A stretch of DNA of 64,000 nt from Crenobacter oryzisoli (GTDB lineage Bacteria > Pseudomonadota > Gammaproteobacteria > Burkholderiales > Chromobacteriaceae), in NCBI RefSeq assembly GCF_030385785.1, contig NZ_JAUEDK010000022.1, positions 17,536 through 81,535 on the forward strand, in the 5' to 3' direction. Below the pieces are notes generated by a model that saw nothing but the letters and a program-made list of their open reading frames with translations, was not told the DNA's origin and did not search any database. Shown piece after piece: positions 26,169 through 37,369 of the stretch (the first letter of the stretch is position 1; each line of letters starts with the position of its first letter). The position numbers were made by a program, and so were the translations under genes.

Positions 26169-27548
26169 ATGACCATCGCCATCAAGCGCTGGGAACCGGA
26201 AAACCTGTTGTTCTGGCTGATCCGCGGCAAACGCATCGCCCGGCGCAATCTGATCCTGTCCACCCTGGCCCTGCACCTGAACTTCATCGTCTGGATGATG
26301 TGGAGCATGGTGGTGGTCAACCTGCCGGCGATCGGCTTCGCGCTGACCAGCCAGCAGCAGTTTCTGCTGGTGTCGATCCCTCCTCTGGTCGGCGCGCTGA
26401 TGCGGGTGGTGTACGCGACCGCCTGGACGCTGTTCGGCGGCGGGCGCTGGTTGGCGCTGTCGACCTTGTTCCTGCTGTTGCCGGCCGCCGGCGTCGCCTA
26501 CGTGGTGCAGCACATCGACGCACGGTTCTGGCTGCTGCTCGCCGTCGCCGCCAGCTGCGGCATCGGCGGCGGCGCGTCGTCTTCGCACCTGTCCAATACC
26601 AGCTTCTTCTTCCCCAAATCGGAAAAGGGCCTGGCGATGGGCATCAACGCCGGCTTCGGCAACCTCGGCGTGTCGGTGGCGCAGCTCTTGATCCCGCTGA
26701 CCATCGCTGGCGCGATGTTCGGCCGCCTCGGCGGCGAGCCGCAGATCTGGGGCATGGGTAGCGAGGTGCGCGAGGTGTGGCTGCAGAACGCCGGCTACGT
26801 CTGGTGGCCGGTGATCCTGATCGTTGCCGCGGCGTGCTGGCTGTACAGCCACGACCTGCCGGACATCCGCCTCACGCCGCGCGACCAGCTGACGATGATG
26901 GGTGAGCGCCATACCTGGGCCATCTGCCTGCTCTACATGGGCAGCTACGGCACCTTTCTCGGTTTCGCCGCCGCGTTTCCGCTGCTGGTTGGCAAGATGT
27001 TCCCGCTCGACAATGCAGCCGCCTACGCCTTCATCGGCCCGATGGTGGCGGCGCTGTCGCGGCCGTTCGGCGGCTGGATGGGCGACCGGGTCGGCGGCGG
27101 CATCGCCTCGTGCGGCGCTTACGCGCTGATGGCGCTCGGTACGCTCGGGGTGTTTGTCAGCCTGCCCGGCGAGAACGACGGCGGGCAGTTCTGGTTGTTC
27201 CTGGCGATGTGCTTCCTGATCTTCCTCGCTGCCGGCGTCGGCAACGGCGCCTCCTATCAGCTGGCGCCCAAGGTGTTCCTGATCGAGGCCGGCCGCGAGG
27301 CGGCGGCGCGCGGAGAGACCGTCGCCGATGCCTACGCGCGCGGCGGCAAGCGCGGCGCGGCGGCGATGAGCGTCAGCTCGGTGATGGCGGCATTCGGCGG
27401 CTTCGTGATCCCCAAGACCTTCGGCAGCTCGCTGGACCTGACCGGTAGCTTCGTGCCGGCCTTCGGGGTGTTCTTGGTGTTCTATCTGATCGCGATGGTA
27501 GTGGCATGGTGGCTGTATGCACGCCCCGACGCGCCGATGCGATGCTGA
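26169..27548 (+). CDS. narK: NarK/NNP family nitrate/nitrite transporter (MFS)
   Basis: 459 residues from the ATG at 26169 (TTTGGAG upstream). Twelve hydrophobic segments. The nitrate signature region GLAMGINAGFGNLGVSVAQL and the partner region NGASYQLAPKVF are typical of NarK/NRT2-like carriers, as are the conserved Arg in LMRVVYATAW and SRPFGGWMGDRVGG. It moves nitrate in, or exchanges nitrate and nitrite. No nitrate reductase or nar regulator lies nearby, so its partner enzymes are encoded elsewhere. Confidence 0.92.
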   Translation: MTIAIKRWEPENLLFWLIRGKRIARRNLILSTLALHLNFIVWMMWSMVVVNLPAIGFALTSQQQFLLVSIPPLVGALMRVVYATAWTLFGGGRWLALSTLFLLLPAAGVAYVVQHIDARFWLLLAVAASCGIGGGASSSHLSNTSFFFPKSEKGLAMGINAGFGNLGVSVAQLLIPLTIAGAMFGRLGGEPQIWGMGSEVREVWLQNAGYVWWPVILIVAAACWLYSHDLPDIRLTPRDQLTMMGERHTWAICLLYMGSYGTFLGFAAAFPLLVGKMFPLDNAAAYAFIGPMVAALSRPFGGWMGDRVGGGIASCGAYALMALGTLGVFVSLPGENDGGQFWLFLAMCFLIFLAAGVGNGASYQLAPKVFLIEAGREAAARGETVADAYARGGKRGAAAMSVSSVMAAFGGFVIPKTFGSSLDLTGSFVPAFGVFLVFYLIAMVVAWWLYARPDAPMRC

Positions 27549-27557
27549 TTTAAAATC

Positions 27558-28370
27558 ATGCCCATGAACCGACTACCTGTGCCGCGCGGTCTTGCGCTGG
27601 CGATCCTTTTTTCACTGACTGTCCATGCGGTGTTGCTCGCGGCGCTCAGGCCGTGGCCGGCCGGATCGCCGTCGGGGACGGTTCCGTTACAGGTCGGCCT
27701 GTTGGTGCAAGGTGATGGTGAGAAGGCCGCCGGGAATGAGGTCAGGCCGGCTGGGCGCGGCACCATGCCGGCAGCTTCGCCCGCGCGTACGACCCCGCTG
27801 CCCGCTGTGTCCCATCCGCTGAATGCTCCTTCCCAGCCGTCGCGGACGATGGCCGCTCAGACGGCCGATCGGGCGCTGCCGGTCGGCAAGTCGGCCGAAA
27901 CAGCGGCAGCGCCAGCACAGAAGTCGGCGTCGCTGTCGGCGCAAAGCCAGACGGTAGCGGCCGATACTGGGCATGCCGGCACTGCGGCCAATCCGGCCAC
28001 GGTTCCCGGCGAGCAGGGGAGCACCGCTGGGGGCAGCGATAGCGGCGCAGGCAGCGGGCAAGGCCAGGGGGGCGGTCATGCGATTACGCCGGTGCGTGAT
28101 GGATCCTCCCGTTTCGACCACCCTCGGCCCGCCTATCCGGCTCGTTCGCGCGATCTGGGTGAGGAGGGGCGGGTGGAGTTGAAGGTGAGGGTCGGGCACG
28201 ACGGAATACCACTCGAGGTGAGGATATGGCACTCCAGCGGCTTCCAGCGGCTCGATCGCGCCGCGCAGCGGGCAGTCGAGCGCTGGCTCTTCGCTCCGGC
28301 GCCCGACGGTGACACGCCGGTCGAGGCGTGGCCGAGTGTGAAGATAACGTTTTCACTGGCCGACTACTGA
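27558..28370 (+). CDS. TonB family energy transducer
   Basis: 270 residues. Membrane anchor near residues 9-30 (LALAILFSLTVHAVLLAAL), then a Pro/Ala/Ser/Gln-rich flexible periplasmic linker (about 35-180), then a C-terminal TonB domain: HPRPAYPARSRDLGEEGRVEL, then GIPLEVRIWHSSGFQRLDRAA. TonB couples the proton gradient to outer-membrane receptors through ExbBD, but no exbBD or receptor gene lies nearby. The linker lacks the Glu-Pro/Lys-Pro repeats of classical TonB. A second ATG at 27564 is possible. Confidence 0.88.
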   Translation: MPMNRLPVPRGLALAILFSLTVHAVLLAALRPWPAGSPSGTVPLQVGLLVQGDGEKAAGNEVRPAGRGTMPAASPARTTPLPAVSHPLNAPSQPSRTMAAQTADRALPVGKSAETAAAPAQKSASLSAQSQTVAADTGHAGTAANPATVPGEQGSTAGGSDSGAGSGQGQGGGHAITPVRDGSSRFDHPRPAYPARSRDLGEEGRVELKVRVGHDGIPLEVRIWHSSGFQRLDRAAQRAVERWLFAPAPDGDTPVEAWPSVKITFSLADY

Positions 28371-28384
28371 CCCGTCCAACGCAA

Positions 28385-28410
28385 AACAGCCCGACATGTG
28401 GCGGGCTGTT
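28385..28410. terminator. Bidirectional terminator between convergent genes
   Basis: AACAGCCCG (28385-28393) pairs with CGGGCTGTT (28402-28410). It lies between the plus-strand tonB-like gene and the minus-strand yceI operon. Confidence 0.75.
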
Positions 28411-28447
28411 GCATTGCATTCGACCTGCGTGGCTGAAGCCGTGTCGA

Positions 28448-29026
28448 TCAGCTGGCGGCGATCGCCTCGATCGTGATGTCCAGTTTCACGTCGTCGCTGA
28501 TCGCCGGCACCATCATGCCCATGCCGAAGTCGCTGCGCTTGATGGTGGCTTCGGCGTTGGCGCCGTAGGCCTGCTTGCCGCCGGCCATCGGATGCTTGCC
28601 GCCGCGGAAGTTGGTGATCTTCAGGGTGACTGGCTTGGTTACGCCCAGCAGGGTCAGGTTGCCCTTCACTTCGGTCAGCTTGTCACCGCTGAATACCAGG
28701 TCGTTCGACTTGAACGTGATGGTCGGGTACTTGGCGACGTTGAAGAAGTCGGCGCTCTTCAGGTGCTTGTCGCGGGCCGGCAGGTAGCTGTTCAGCGAGT
28801 TGGCATCGATGCTGATGTCGACGCTGCCCTTCTTGGCGGCGTTGTCCAGTACCACGGTGCCGCTGGTCTGGGTGAATACGCCGGACTGGATCGAGAAGCC
28901 CAGGTGGCTGACTTCGTAGCCGGCGTGGGTGTGGGTCGGGTCCACTGAGTAGGTTACCGGGGCGGCGAAGGCACTGGCGGTGAGGCCGGCCAGGACGGTG
29001 GCGAGCAGAGTCTTGCGAAGTTGCAT
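28448..29026 (-). CDS. YceI family periplasmic protein (second copy in operon)
   Basis: 192 residues. Signal peptide cleaved after AFA (residue 22). The lipocalin-like YceI barrel is clear: YSVDPTHTHAGYEVSHLGFS, LKSADFFNVAKYPTITFKSN, LTLLGVTKPVTLKI and RSDFGMGMM. YceI proteins bind isoprenoid-type lipids in a beta-barrel, and are frequently next to cytochrome b561. Last gene of the minus-strand block marR - cytochrome b561 - yceI - yceI. Confidence 0.94.
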   Translation of the reverse strand: MQLRKTLLATVLAGLTASAFAAPVTYSVDPTHTHAGYEVSHLGFSIQSGVFTQTSGTVVLDNAAKKGSVDISIDANSLNSYLPARDKHLKSADFFNVAKYPTITFKSNDLVFSGDKLTEVKGNLTLLGVTKPVTLKITNFRGGKHPMAGGKQAYGANAEATIKRSDFGMGMMVPAISDDVKLDITIEAIAAS

Positions 29027-29058
29027 CGGATTCTCCGTTTGAGTTGGACGTTGCTGGT

Positions 29059-29601
29059 TTATTTGCCGTTCAGGGCAACTTTGAATTTGATCTGCACTGC
29101 ATCGGCGACGGTGCCATCATCGGCCCACTCGCCCTCGCCGATCTTGTACGCGGTGCGCGAGATCGGCAGCACGCCCTCGACCAGGGTCTGGCCGCCGGTG
29201 CTCTTGGCGGTGAACGGGGCCGACACGTCGCGCGTGGTGCCCTTGATGGTCAGCTTGCCGCTGAACTGGTAGCGGTCGCCGCCCAGCGGCTTGATGCTGC
29301 TGGTCACGAAGCGCGCGGTCGGAAACTGGGTGGTGTTGAACCATTCCTTCTTCTTCGCCTCGCCTTCCGCGTCGCGGGTCGGCAGCGCGATCGAGCCGGT
29401 CTGGATGGTGATGTCGGCACGGCCGGCGGCGGCCTTGGCCGGGTCGAAGTCGATGTTGGCGTTAAACGCCTTGAAGCGGCCGTCGACCGGCACGTTCAGC
29501 TGCTTCATCGTGAAGCCGATCTGGCTCTTGGCCGCGTCGATCGGCTGGGCCAGCGCCAGCACCGGCAGTGTGGCTAGGGTCAGGGCGGTGATCAGTCGCA
29601 T
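29059..29601 (-). CDS. YceI family periplasmic protein (first copy in operon)
   Basis: 180 residues with signal peptide ending ALA (residue 18). YceI signatures: KSQIGFTMKQLNVPVDGRF, WFNTTQFPTARFVTSSI and GKLTIKGTTRDVSAPF. It differs strongly from the neighbouring YceI, so the pair is an old duplication or two subfamilies used together, as in E. coli-type yceJI arrangements. 33 bases separate it from the other copy. Confidence 0.93.
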   Translation of the reverse strand: MRLITALTLATLPVLALAQPIDAAKSQIGFTMKQLNVPVDGRFKAFNANIDFDPAKAAAGRADITIQTGSIALPTRDAEGEAKKKEWFNTTQFPTARFVTSSIKPLGGDRYQFSGKLTIKGTTRDVSAPFTAKSTGGQTLVEGVLPISRTAYKIGEGEWADDGTVADAVQIKFKVALNGK

Positions 29602-29639
29602 CGTGGTGTCCTGTTAGCGAGTGGGCGATAAGAATTGGG

Positions 29640-30182
29640 TCAACGGCGCTGGGCATGCGGGCTCATCCGCCACAGCAGGCCGTCGCGGTCGACGAAATGG
29701 TGCTTGAAGGCGGCAGCGACATGGCCGGCCACACAGGCGGCCATACTCCAGTTCAGCCACTGGTGCACGCTCTTGAGCAGGTCGCCGAGCGCCTCGTCGC
29801 GGCCGACCAGCTCGGGCAGTTGCCAGAGCTTGAACAGCACCACGGGGAAGCCGTACGCCGAGCTCATCGCCCAGCCGGTCAGCGGGATGGCGAACATCAA
29901 GACGTACAGCGCGAGGTGGCCGGCGTGCGCGGCGGCGCGCATCAGGCCTTGAGTGCTCTCCGGCAGCGGGGGCGCGCCGTTGACGAGACGGTAGACCAGT
30001 CGCAACACGGCAAGCGTCAGCACGGTGATGCCGATCCACTTGTGCCAGGCGATCAGCTTGAATTTGGCCGGCGACAGCGGCAGGTCGGCCACGTAGAGGC
30101 CGAGGGCAAAGCCGCCGACGATCAACAGGGCAACCAGCCAGTGCATGGCGATCGCTGGCCGGGAATAACGGTCAATCTGCAC
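29640..30182 (-). CDS. Cytochrome b561 family protein
   Basis: 180 residues with four membrane helices. Haem-ligand histidines are expected among those visible in each helix: His14 (AIAMHW), His47 (AWHKW), His86 or 90 (AAHAGHLALY) and the C-terminal HQWLNW and AGHVAAAFKHHF. The family takes electrons from quinol; YceJ-type members work with YceI. The start overlaps the marR gene by 11 bp. Confidence 0.93.
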   Translation of the reverse strand: MQIDRYSRPAIAMHWLVALLIVGGFALGLYVADLPLSPAKFKLIAWHKWIGITVLTLAVLRLVYRLVNGAPPLPESTQGLMRAAAHAGHLALYVLMFAIPLTGWAMSSAYGFPVVLFKLWQLPELVGRDEALGDLLKSVHQWLNWSMAACVAGHVAAAFKHHFVDRDGLLWRMSPHAQRR

Positions 30183-30648
30183 GTTCAGAATTCTCCATGT
30201 AGTCGAGGTTGGCCGAGCGGAACGCGTCGCCGAGGCGGCGCAGTTCGTTGCGGATTTCCCCGAGTTCGGTTGCGGTAAAACAGGCGAACGCCGCCTGCAT
30301 ATGTGTCATGTGGGCCGGAAACACGCGCTGGAACAGCGCGTCTCCCTCCGCGGTCAGCCGGATCGTCACGCAGCGCCGATCGCCGGGGGGCGTCGTGCGC
30401 GACACCAGTCCCTTGTCGATCAGCCGGTCAATCACCCCGGTCAGCGTGCCCTTGGTGATCAGCGTCTTTTCCGACAGTTCCCTCGCCGTCATGCCTTCGG
30501 TGTTGCCCAGTGTCGCCACCACGTCGAACTGTGGCGGCGTCAGTCCCATCTCACGCACGTGCGCGTCCGAGAACTGTTCGAAGGCCTGGAAGGTCTGAGC
30601 CAGTTCACGCATCAGTGGCAGGAAGGTTTCCTTGCTGTGATTTGTCAT
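30172..30648 (-). CDS. MarR family transcriptional regulator
   Basis: 158 residues from the ATG at 30648, which has GGAAG at the right spacing; an in-frame TTG at 30660 is the alternative. The winged-helix core reads LTPPQFDVVATLGNTEGMTA, then LITKGTLTGVIDRLIDKGLV and the wing PGDRRCVTI. It lies first in the operon with cytochrome b561 and two yceI genes and probably represses it. TAGT/ACTA half-sites at 30662-30690 just upstream could be its operator. Confidence 0.92.
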   Translation of the reverse strand: MTNHSKETFLPLMRELAQTFQAFEQFSDAHVREMGLTPPQFDVVATLGNTEGMTARELSEKTLITKGTLTGVIDRLIDKGLVSRTTPPGDRRCVTIRLTAEGDALFQRVFPAHMTHMQAAFACFTATELGEIRNELRRLGDAFRSANLDYMENSERAD

Positions 30649-30728
30649 AGAGGCTTCCAAATAGTTCCGACTAGTTTAGTTCTAGTTAGAAATAAATGCT
30701 AGCCGGAAAAATGAAAATGCCCGTCACC

Positions 30729-30757
30729 CTGCCACCCCAAATGGGTTTCGTTATAAT
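30729..30757 (+). promoter_or_regulatory. zipA promoter
   Basis: CTGCCA (-35, 4 of 6 matches) and a perfect TATAAT at 30752-30757 with a 17-bp spacer, 37 bases upstream of the zipA start. Confidence 0.65.
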
Positions 30758-30793
30758 GGCCCTCATTCCAACCGATCCCGTCCGGACTCCGAC

Positions 30794-31963
30794 ATGAGCG
30801 AATTGCAAATAGGTCTCCTGGTGCTCGGCGCCGCCATCATCACCCTGGTCTTCGGTTTCAACGTGTTCCAGGAGTGGCGTTTCCGCCGCAAGACGCGTCA
30901 GGCGTTCGCGCGTCAGCATTCCGACGTGCTGCTCGACGTGCCGAAGAACCATGTGCGCGACGGCGTGAAGGCCGACCGCCTCGAGCCGGTGTTCCCCGGC
31001 GCCGCACCGGCTGCCGAGCGGGTCGAACCGGCCAGCCTCAACAACAAGCCGTCACAGCCTGCCGACGCCGCCGCGCCAGCCATCGCTGAGCCGCAGCGAA
31101 CGGAAGAGATCCCGCCTGTACACGCCGAGCCGATGATGGATGTGAACGAGCTCAAGCTCGTCGATCTGGCCTGGCTCGATGACTCGCTCGACTTCATCGC
31201 CGACATCGCACTGACCGCGCCCCACGCGCTCACCAGCGTGCCGCGTTTCAATACCACGCGCCGCGTGCAGATGATCGGCTGCACCGAGCAGGGGCGCTGG
31301 CAGCCGGTCGAGGCGCTGCCGGGCGTGCGCTATGTGGCGTTTCGCATCGGCCTGCAACTGGTTGATCGCAGCGGCGTGTTGTCCGAGGCGGATCTGGGCC
31401 AGTTCTGCCAGCAGGTCACCCAGTTCGCCGACGCGCATGACGCGGCGGTGAGTTTCCCGCACCGTCACGAGCAGCTCACCGCGGCCCGCGAGCTCGACCA
31501 GTTCTGCGCCGAAGTCGACGTGATGATCGGCATCAACATCGCGCCGAGCGCACCGATCGACGGCAGCCGACTGCGCGTCGTGGTCGAAGCGGCCGGCTTC
31601 ATGCTCGAGCCGGATGGCGCGTTCCACTACCTGTCGGAGCACGGCAACACGCTGTACACGCTGACCGCGGCCGACCAGACGCCGTTCACCCCGCATACGC
31701 TGCTCGACAAACCGTTCGCCGCGCTGACCCTGGTCTACGATGTGCCGCGCGTCGAGGGCGGCGTTGTCTCGTTCGACCAGGCGCTGGCATTCGCGCGCAG
31801 CCTCGCGCACGAGTTCGGCGGCCAGCTGGTCGACGACAACAGCCGTCCGCTGACCGACGCCGGTCTGGCGCGGATCCGCCAGCAGCTGGCGCAGATCTAC
31901 GAGCGCATGCAAGAGCGCGAACTGGAGCCGGGCGGGGACGCCGCCCTGCGGCTGTTCGCCTGA
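30794..31963 (+). CDS. zipA: Cell division protein ZipA
   Basis: 389 residues. The N-terminal membrane anchor (residues about 5-23, LQIGLLVLGAAIITLVFGF) is followed by a basic stretch and a Pro/Ala-rich linker. The C-terminal ZipA domain (from about 235) binds FtsZ: QLVDRSGVLSEADLGQFCQQ, then AGFMLEPDGAFHYL and TLVYDVPRVE. It tethers the Z-ring to the inner membrane. Followed 66 bases later by ligA, the usual zipA-ligA pair. Confidence 0.92.
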   Translation: MSELQIGLLVLGAAIITLVFGFNVFQEWRFRRKTRQAFARQHSDVLLDVPKNHVRDGVKADRLEPVFPGAAPAAERVEPASLNNKPSQPADAAAPAIAEPQRTEEIPPVHAEPMMDVNELKLVDLAWLDDSLDFIADIALTAPHALTSVPRFNTTRRVQMIGCTEQGRWQPVEALPGVRYVAFRIGLQLVDRSGVLSEADLGQFCQQVTQFADAHDAAVSFPHRHEQLTAARELDQFCAEVDVMIGINIAPSAPIDGSRLRVVVEAAGFMLEPDGAFHYLSEHGNTLYTLTAADQTPFTPHTLLDKPFAALTLVYDVPRVEGGVVSFDQALAFARSLAHEFGGQLVDDNSRPLTDAGLARIRQQLAQIYERMQERELEPGGDAALRLFA

Positions 31964-34450
<2,487 letters not shown>

Positions 34451-34474
34451 GTGGCCGGTCTATGCTCGATTCAG

Positions 34475-34504
34475 TTGGGGGCGAGCGATACCTGTGGGTA
34501 AAAT
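34475..34504 (+). promoter_or_regulatory. galU promoter
   Basis: TTGGGG (34475-34480) and TAAAAT (34499-34504) with an 18-bp spacer. The transcript would start about 34511, which excludes the upstream in-frame start at 34494. Confidence 0.55.
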
Positions 34505-34538
34505 GGCCGGTATAACCATCAGAGATGACGTGAGCAAG

Positions 34539-35411
34539 ATGACGAAAAAGATTACCAAGGCGGTGTTTCCGGTGGCCGGCATGGGTACCCGGTTCCTGCC
34601 GGCGACCAAGGCCAGCCCGAAAGAGATGCTGCCCATCGTCGACAAGCCGCTGATCCAGTACGCGGTGGAAGAGGCGGTCGCCGCCGGCATCACTGAAATG
34701 ATCTTCGTCACCGGCCGCAATAAGCGCAGCATCGAGGACCATTTCGACAAGGCGTACGAGCTGGAGAACGAGCTGGAGATCCGCAACAAGCAGAAGCTGC
34801 TCAGCCTGGTGCAGGAAATCCTGCCGCCGCACGTCAGCTGCCTGTACATCCGCCAGACCGAGGCGCTCGGCCTCGGTCATGCAGTGCTGTGCGCCCGTCC
34901 GGCAGTCGGGGACGAGCCGTTCGCGGTGATCCTGGCCGACGACCTGATCGACGGCGAGCCGGGCGCGATGGAGCAGATGATAAAGCTCTACGAGGCCAGT
35001 GGCGCGTCGGTGCTGGGCGTTGAGAACGTCGCGCGCGAGGAGACCGGTTCCTACGGCATCGTCGAAGTCGCTCCGGTTGCGGAAGGCTGCCAGCAGGTCA
35101 GCAGCATCGTCGAGAAGCCGCACCCGGACGTCGCACCGTCGACGCTGGCAGTCGTCGGCCGCTACATCCTGACACCGCGCATCTTCGACAAACTGCGCGA
35201 AACCCGGCCCGGAGCCGGTGGCGAGATCCAGCTCACCGACGGCATCGCCGCGCTGCTGAAGGAAGAGCGGGTGCTGGCCTTGCCGTTTGAGGGCACTCGC
35301 TACGATTGTGGTTCCAAATTGGGTTATTTGAAGGCAACCATCGCATATGGCTGCAAGCATCCCGAGGTCGGGGTAGAATTCGCCCATTACTTGAAGACTC
35401 TTGACTGCTAG
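34539..35411 (+). CDS. galU: UTP-glucose-1-phosphate uridylyltransferase GalU
   Basis: 290 residues from the ATG at 34539. Nucleotide-binding signature [20 protein letters not shown] with KEMLP, then [20 protein letters not shown] and the active-site [11 protein letters not shown] region. It makes UDP-glucose for envelope polysaccharides. GTG at 34530 is another possible start. A single-gene unit with its own promoter and terminator. Confidence 0.95.
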   Translation: MTKKITKAVFPVAGMGTRFLPATKASPKEMLPIVDKPLIQYAVEEAVAAGITEMIFVTGRNKRSIEDHFDKAYELENELEIRNKQKLLSLVQEILPPHVSCLYIRQTEALGLGHAVLCARPAVGDEPFAVILADDLIDGEPGAMEQMIKLYEASGASVLGVENVAREETGSYGIVEVAPVAEGCQQVSSIVEKPHPDVAPSTLAVVGRYILTPRIFDKLRETRPGAGGEIQLTDGIAALLKEERVLALPFEGTRYDCGSKLGYLKATIAYGCKHPEVGVEFAHYLKTLDC

Positions 35412-35433
35412 AGACTTCGCACTGACCCAATCG

Positions 35434-35454
35434 ACGCCCCGAAAGGGGCGTTTT
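35434..35454 (+). terminator. Terminator after galU
   Basis: ACGCCCC (35434-35440), GAAA loop, GGGGCGT (35445-35451), then TTTT. Confidence 0.9.
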
Positions 35455-35479
35455 CACGTTTATGTCGTTAGGAGTAGCC

Positions 35480-36022
35480 ATGCCCAACCTTGCTGAAGCC
35501 AACGGTATCCTCAACAGTGCCGACGTGCTGTTCACCGCCGAAGAAGTGACCGCCGCGGTCGACCGGATGGCCGCCGAGATCACCGCCGATCTCGGCACTT
35601 CCTACCCGTTGGTGCTGGCGGTGATGGGCGGCGCGGTGGTGTTCACTGGCCAACTGCTGCCGAAACTGGCGTTCCCGCTGGATTTCGACTATGTGCACGT
35701 GTCCCGCTACGGCGACAAGACCCAAGGCGGTGAATTGCTGTGGAAGACCGCACCGAAAGAAGAAGTACGCGACCGCGTGGTGCTGGTGCTCGACGACATC
35801 CTCGACGAGGGCCACACCATGGCAGCGATCCGCGACCGCGTGCTGGAAATGGGCGCCAAGTCGTTCCACTGTGCGGTGTTCGCCGACAAGATGATCAACA
35901 AGGACAAGCCGATCAAGGCTGACTACGTCGGCATCGACATGCCGGACCGCTACGTGTTCGGCTACGGCATGGACGTGCGCGGCGCCTGGCGCAACCTGCC
36001 GGCGATCTACGCACTGAAGTAA
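35480..36022 (+). CDS. hpt: Hypoxanthine-guanine phosphoribosyltransferase
   Basis: 180 residues from the ATG at 35480 with TAGGAG upstream. The PRPP-binding motif is VVLVLDDILDEGHT, with YPLVLAVMGGAVVFTGQLL earlier and ADYVGIDMPDRYVFGYGMD near the C-terminus. It converts hypoxanthine or guanine plus PRPP to IMP or GMP. The next gene is a methylthioinosine phosphorylase that releases hypoxanthine, which this enzyme can salvage. Confidence 0.92.
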   Translation: MPNLAEANGILNSADVLFTAEEVTAAVDRMAAEITADLGTSYPLVLAVMGGAVVFTGQLLPKLAFPLDFDYVHVSRYGDKTQGGELLWKTAPKEEVRDRVVLVLDDILDEGHTMAAIRDRVLEMGAKSFHCAVFADKMINKDKPIKADYVGIDMPDRYVFGYGMDVRGAWRNLPAIYALK

Positions 36023-36045
36023 TCGGCTTGGCCAACGTTTGATAC

Positions 36046-36083
36046 ACCCCGCCCTGGCATTGCTGGCGCGGGGTATTGTTTTT
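36046..36083 (+). terminator. Terminator after the hpt gene
   Basis: ACCCCGC (36046-36052) pairs with GCGGGGT (36068-36074), followed by ATTGTTTTTC. Confidence 0.8.
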
Positions 36084-36288
36084 CGGAGTAGGATTACATC
36101 AGCATCACTGGCGTGCGGATGAGGGGGCTCTTACCGTCGCGAGCGTTTCACAGGAGAGACGCTTGGTGCGTGAATGGGCGTATCGCGGATACGGACGCCG
36201 ACCGCCCGGCGAAGCATCCGGAATGTGCAGTGGATTGTAGAGGGTCCTGTCGTTGGATCCTGGCAGATAGAACAACAAGGAGAGCATC

Positions 36289-37023
36289 ATGCTGGCCATC
36301 ATCGGCGGCAGCGGCCTGGCCCGCCTGCCCGAACTCGACGTCGAACACCGCCGTGTCGTTCGCACCCCGTACGGCGACCCATCCTGCGCACTGACCTTCG
36401 GCCGCATCGGCAGCCAGAGCGTCGTGTTCATCGCCCGTCACGGCTACGGCCATTCCTTGTCACCGCACGAGATCAACTACCGCGCCAATCTTTGGGCGCT
36501 GCAGGAACAGGGGATACGGGGCGTGCTCGCGATCGGCGCCGTTGCCGGCATTCGCCCCGACATGGCCCCGGGGATGCTGGTGGTGCCGAATGACATCATC
36601 GATTACACCTGGGGGCGCAAGCACACCTATTTCGAAGGCGCTGGCCGACCGGTGACGCATGCCGATTTCAGCGAGCCGTACGATGCGGCGCTACGCCGGC
36701 GCCTGCTCGAGGCGGCCGAGGCCGCCGGCGTCGACATCGTCGACGGCGGCGTGTACGCCTGCAGCCAAGGACCGCGCCTTTCCACTGTGGCCGAGATCAA
36801 CCGGATCGAGCGGGACGGCGCCGATATCGTCGGCATGACCGGCATGCCCGAAGCGGCACTGGCCCGCGAGCTGGGCATCCCCTACGCACATCTGTGCGGC
36901 GTGACCGGATGGGCGGCCGGCAAGCGCATCGGCGAGGGTAACGGTAGCGCCGGTGCGTTCGACCCGGACCACGCCAGCACGGCGATGGAGCGAGTTCGCA
37001 AGCTATTTGGCGTGCTGTTCTGA
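36289..37023 (+). CDS. S-methyl-5'-thioinosine phosphorylase (MTAP/PNP family)
   Basis: 244 residues. MLAIIGGSGLARLPEL start, ARHGYGHSLSPHEINYRANL, AIGAVAGIRPDMAPG and GMTGMPEAALARELGIPYAH place it in the MTAP/PNP phosphorylase family. The short length (about 245 rather than 280 residues) and the split of the substrate region fit the methylthioinosine-specific subfamily first defined in Pseudomonas; specificity for adenosine or inosine is not proven by eye. AAGGAGAG precedes the ATG. It follows hpt after a terminator and a 205-base leader with possible hairpins. Confidence 0.85.
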   Translation: MLAIIGGSGLARLPELDVEHRRVVRTPYGDPSCALTFGRIGSQSVVFIARHGYGHSLSPHEINYRANLWALQEQGIRGVLAIGAVAGIRPDMAPGMLVVPNDIIDYTWGRKHTYFEGAGRPVTHADFSEPYDAALRRRLLEAAEAAGVDIVDGGVYACSQGPRLSTVAEINRIERDGADIVGMTGMPEAALARELGIPYAHLCGVTGWAAGKRIGEGNGSAGAFDPDHASTAMERVRKLFGVLF

Positions 37024-37111
37024 ATGGCTGCGGTGGTTGAGGTAACAGGGAAGTTATGAGGGTGTCTGGAGCTTGGGAATCGTTGCAGCGCTACTGCCCA
37101 TTGCGTCCTTA

Positions 37112-37269
37112 GAGCCTGTTCAAAGTCTTTTGACGGACTGCGCTGTCCGTTTGCCGGGCCTGCCCTCCGGGACCGTACCCTGCCGGCACACCGCGTTGTC
37201 GTTCGTCCCTGGCAGTGAAAGTAGTACAGCGAGGCCGCATAACAACGCCAAGGGGGTTGTTAGCGGCTC
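37112..37269. mobile_element. MITE-like element B with TTA target duplication
   Basis: The unit begins GAGCCTGTTCAAAGTC and ends GTTAGCGGCTC. It is flanked by TTA on both sides (37109-37111 and 37270-37272), as expected for a 3-bp target duplication. Its first 120 bases align with element D (60912-61100): GACGGACTGCGCTG, then CCGTTTGCCGGGCCTGCCCT and so on. The right end matches the terminus type of element A. No transposase. Confidence 0.7.
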
Positions 37270-37334
37270 TTAGCCGTGGCGGCGGGCGGGGAATTGTGCT
37301 TGGCAAGTTAGCAACCCTCACAGCATCCTGTTTT

Positions 37335-37369
<35 letters not shown>

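Noticed and set aside
36084..36288. Possible glycine or other known riboswitch before the phosphorylase gene
   Set aside because: GGAGAGA is present, but the conserved CACCGAAG-type segment and paired aptamer are not; only unassigned hairpins remain.
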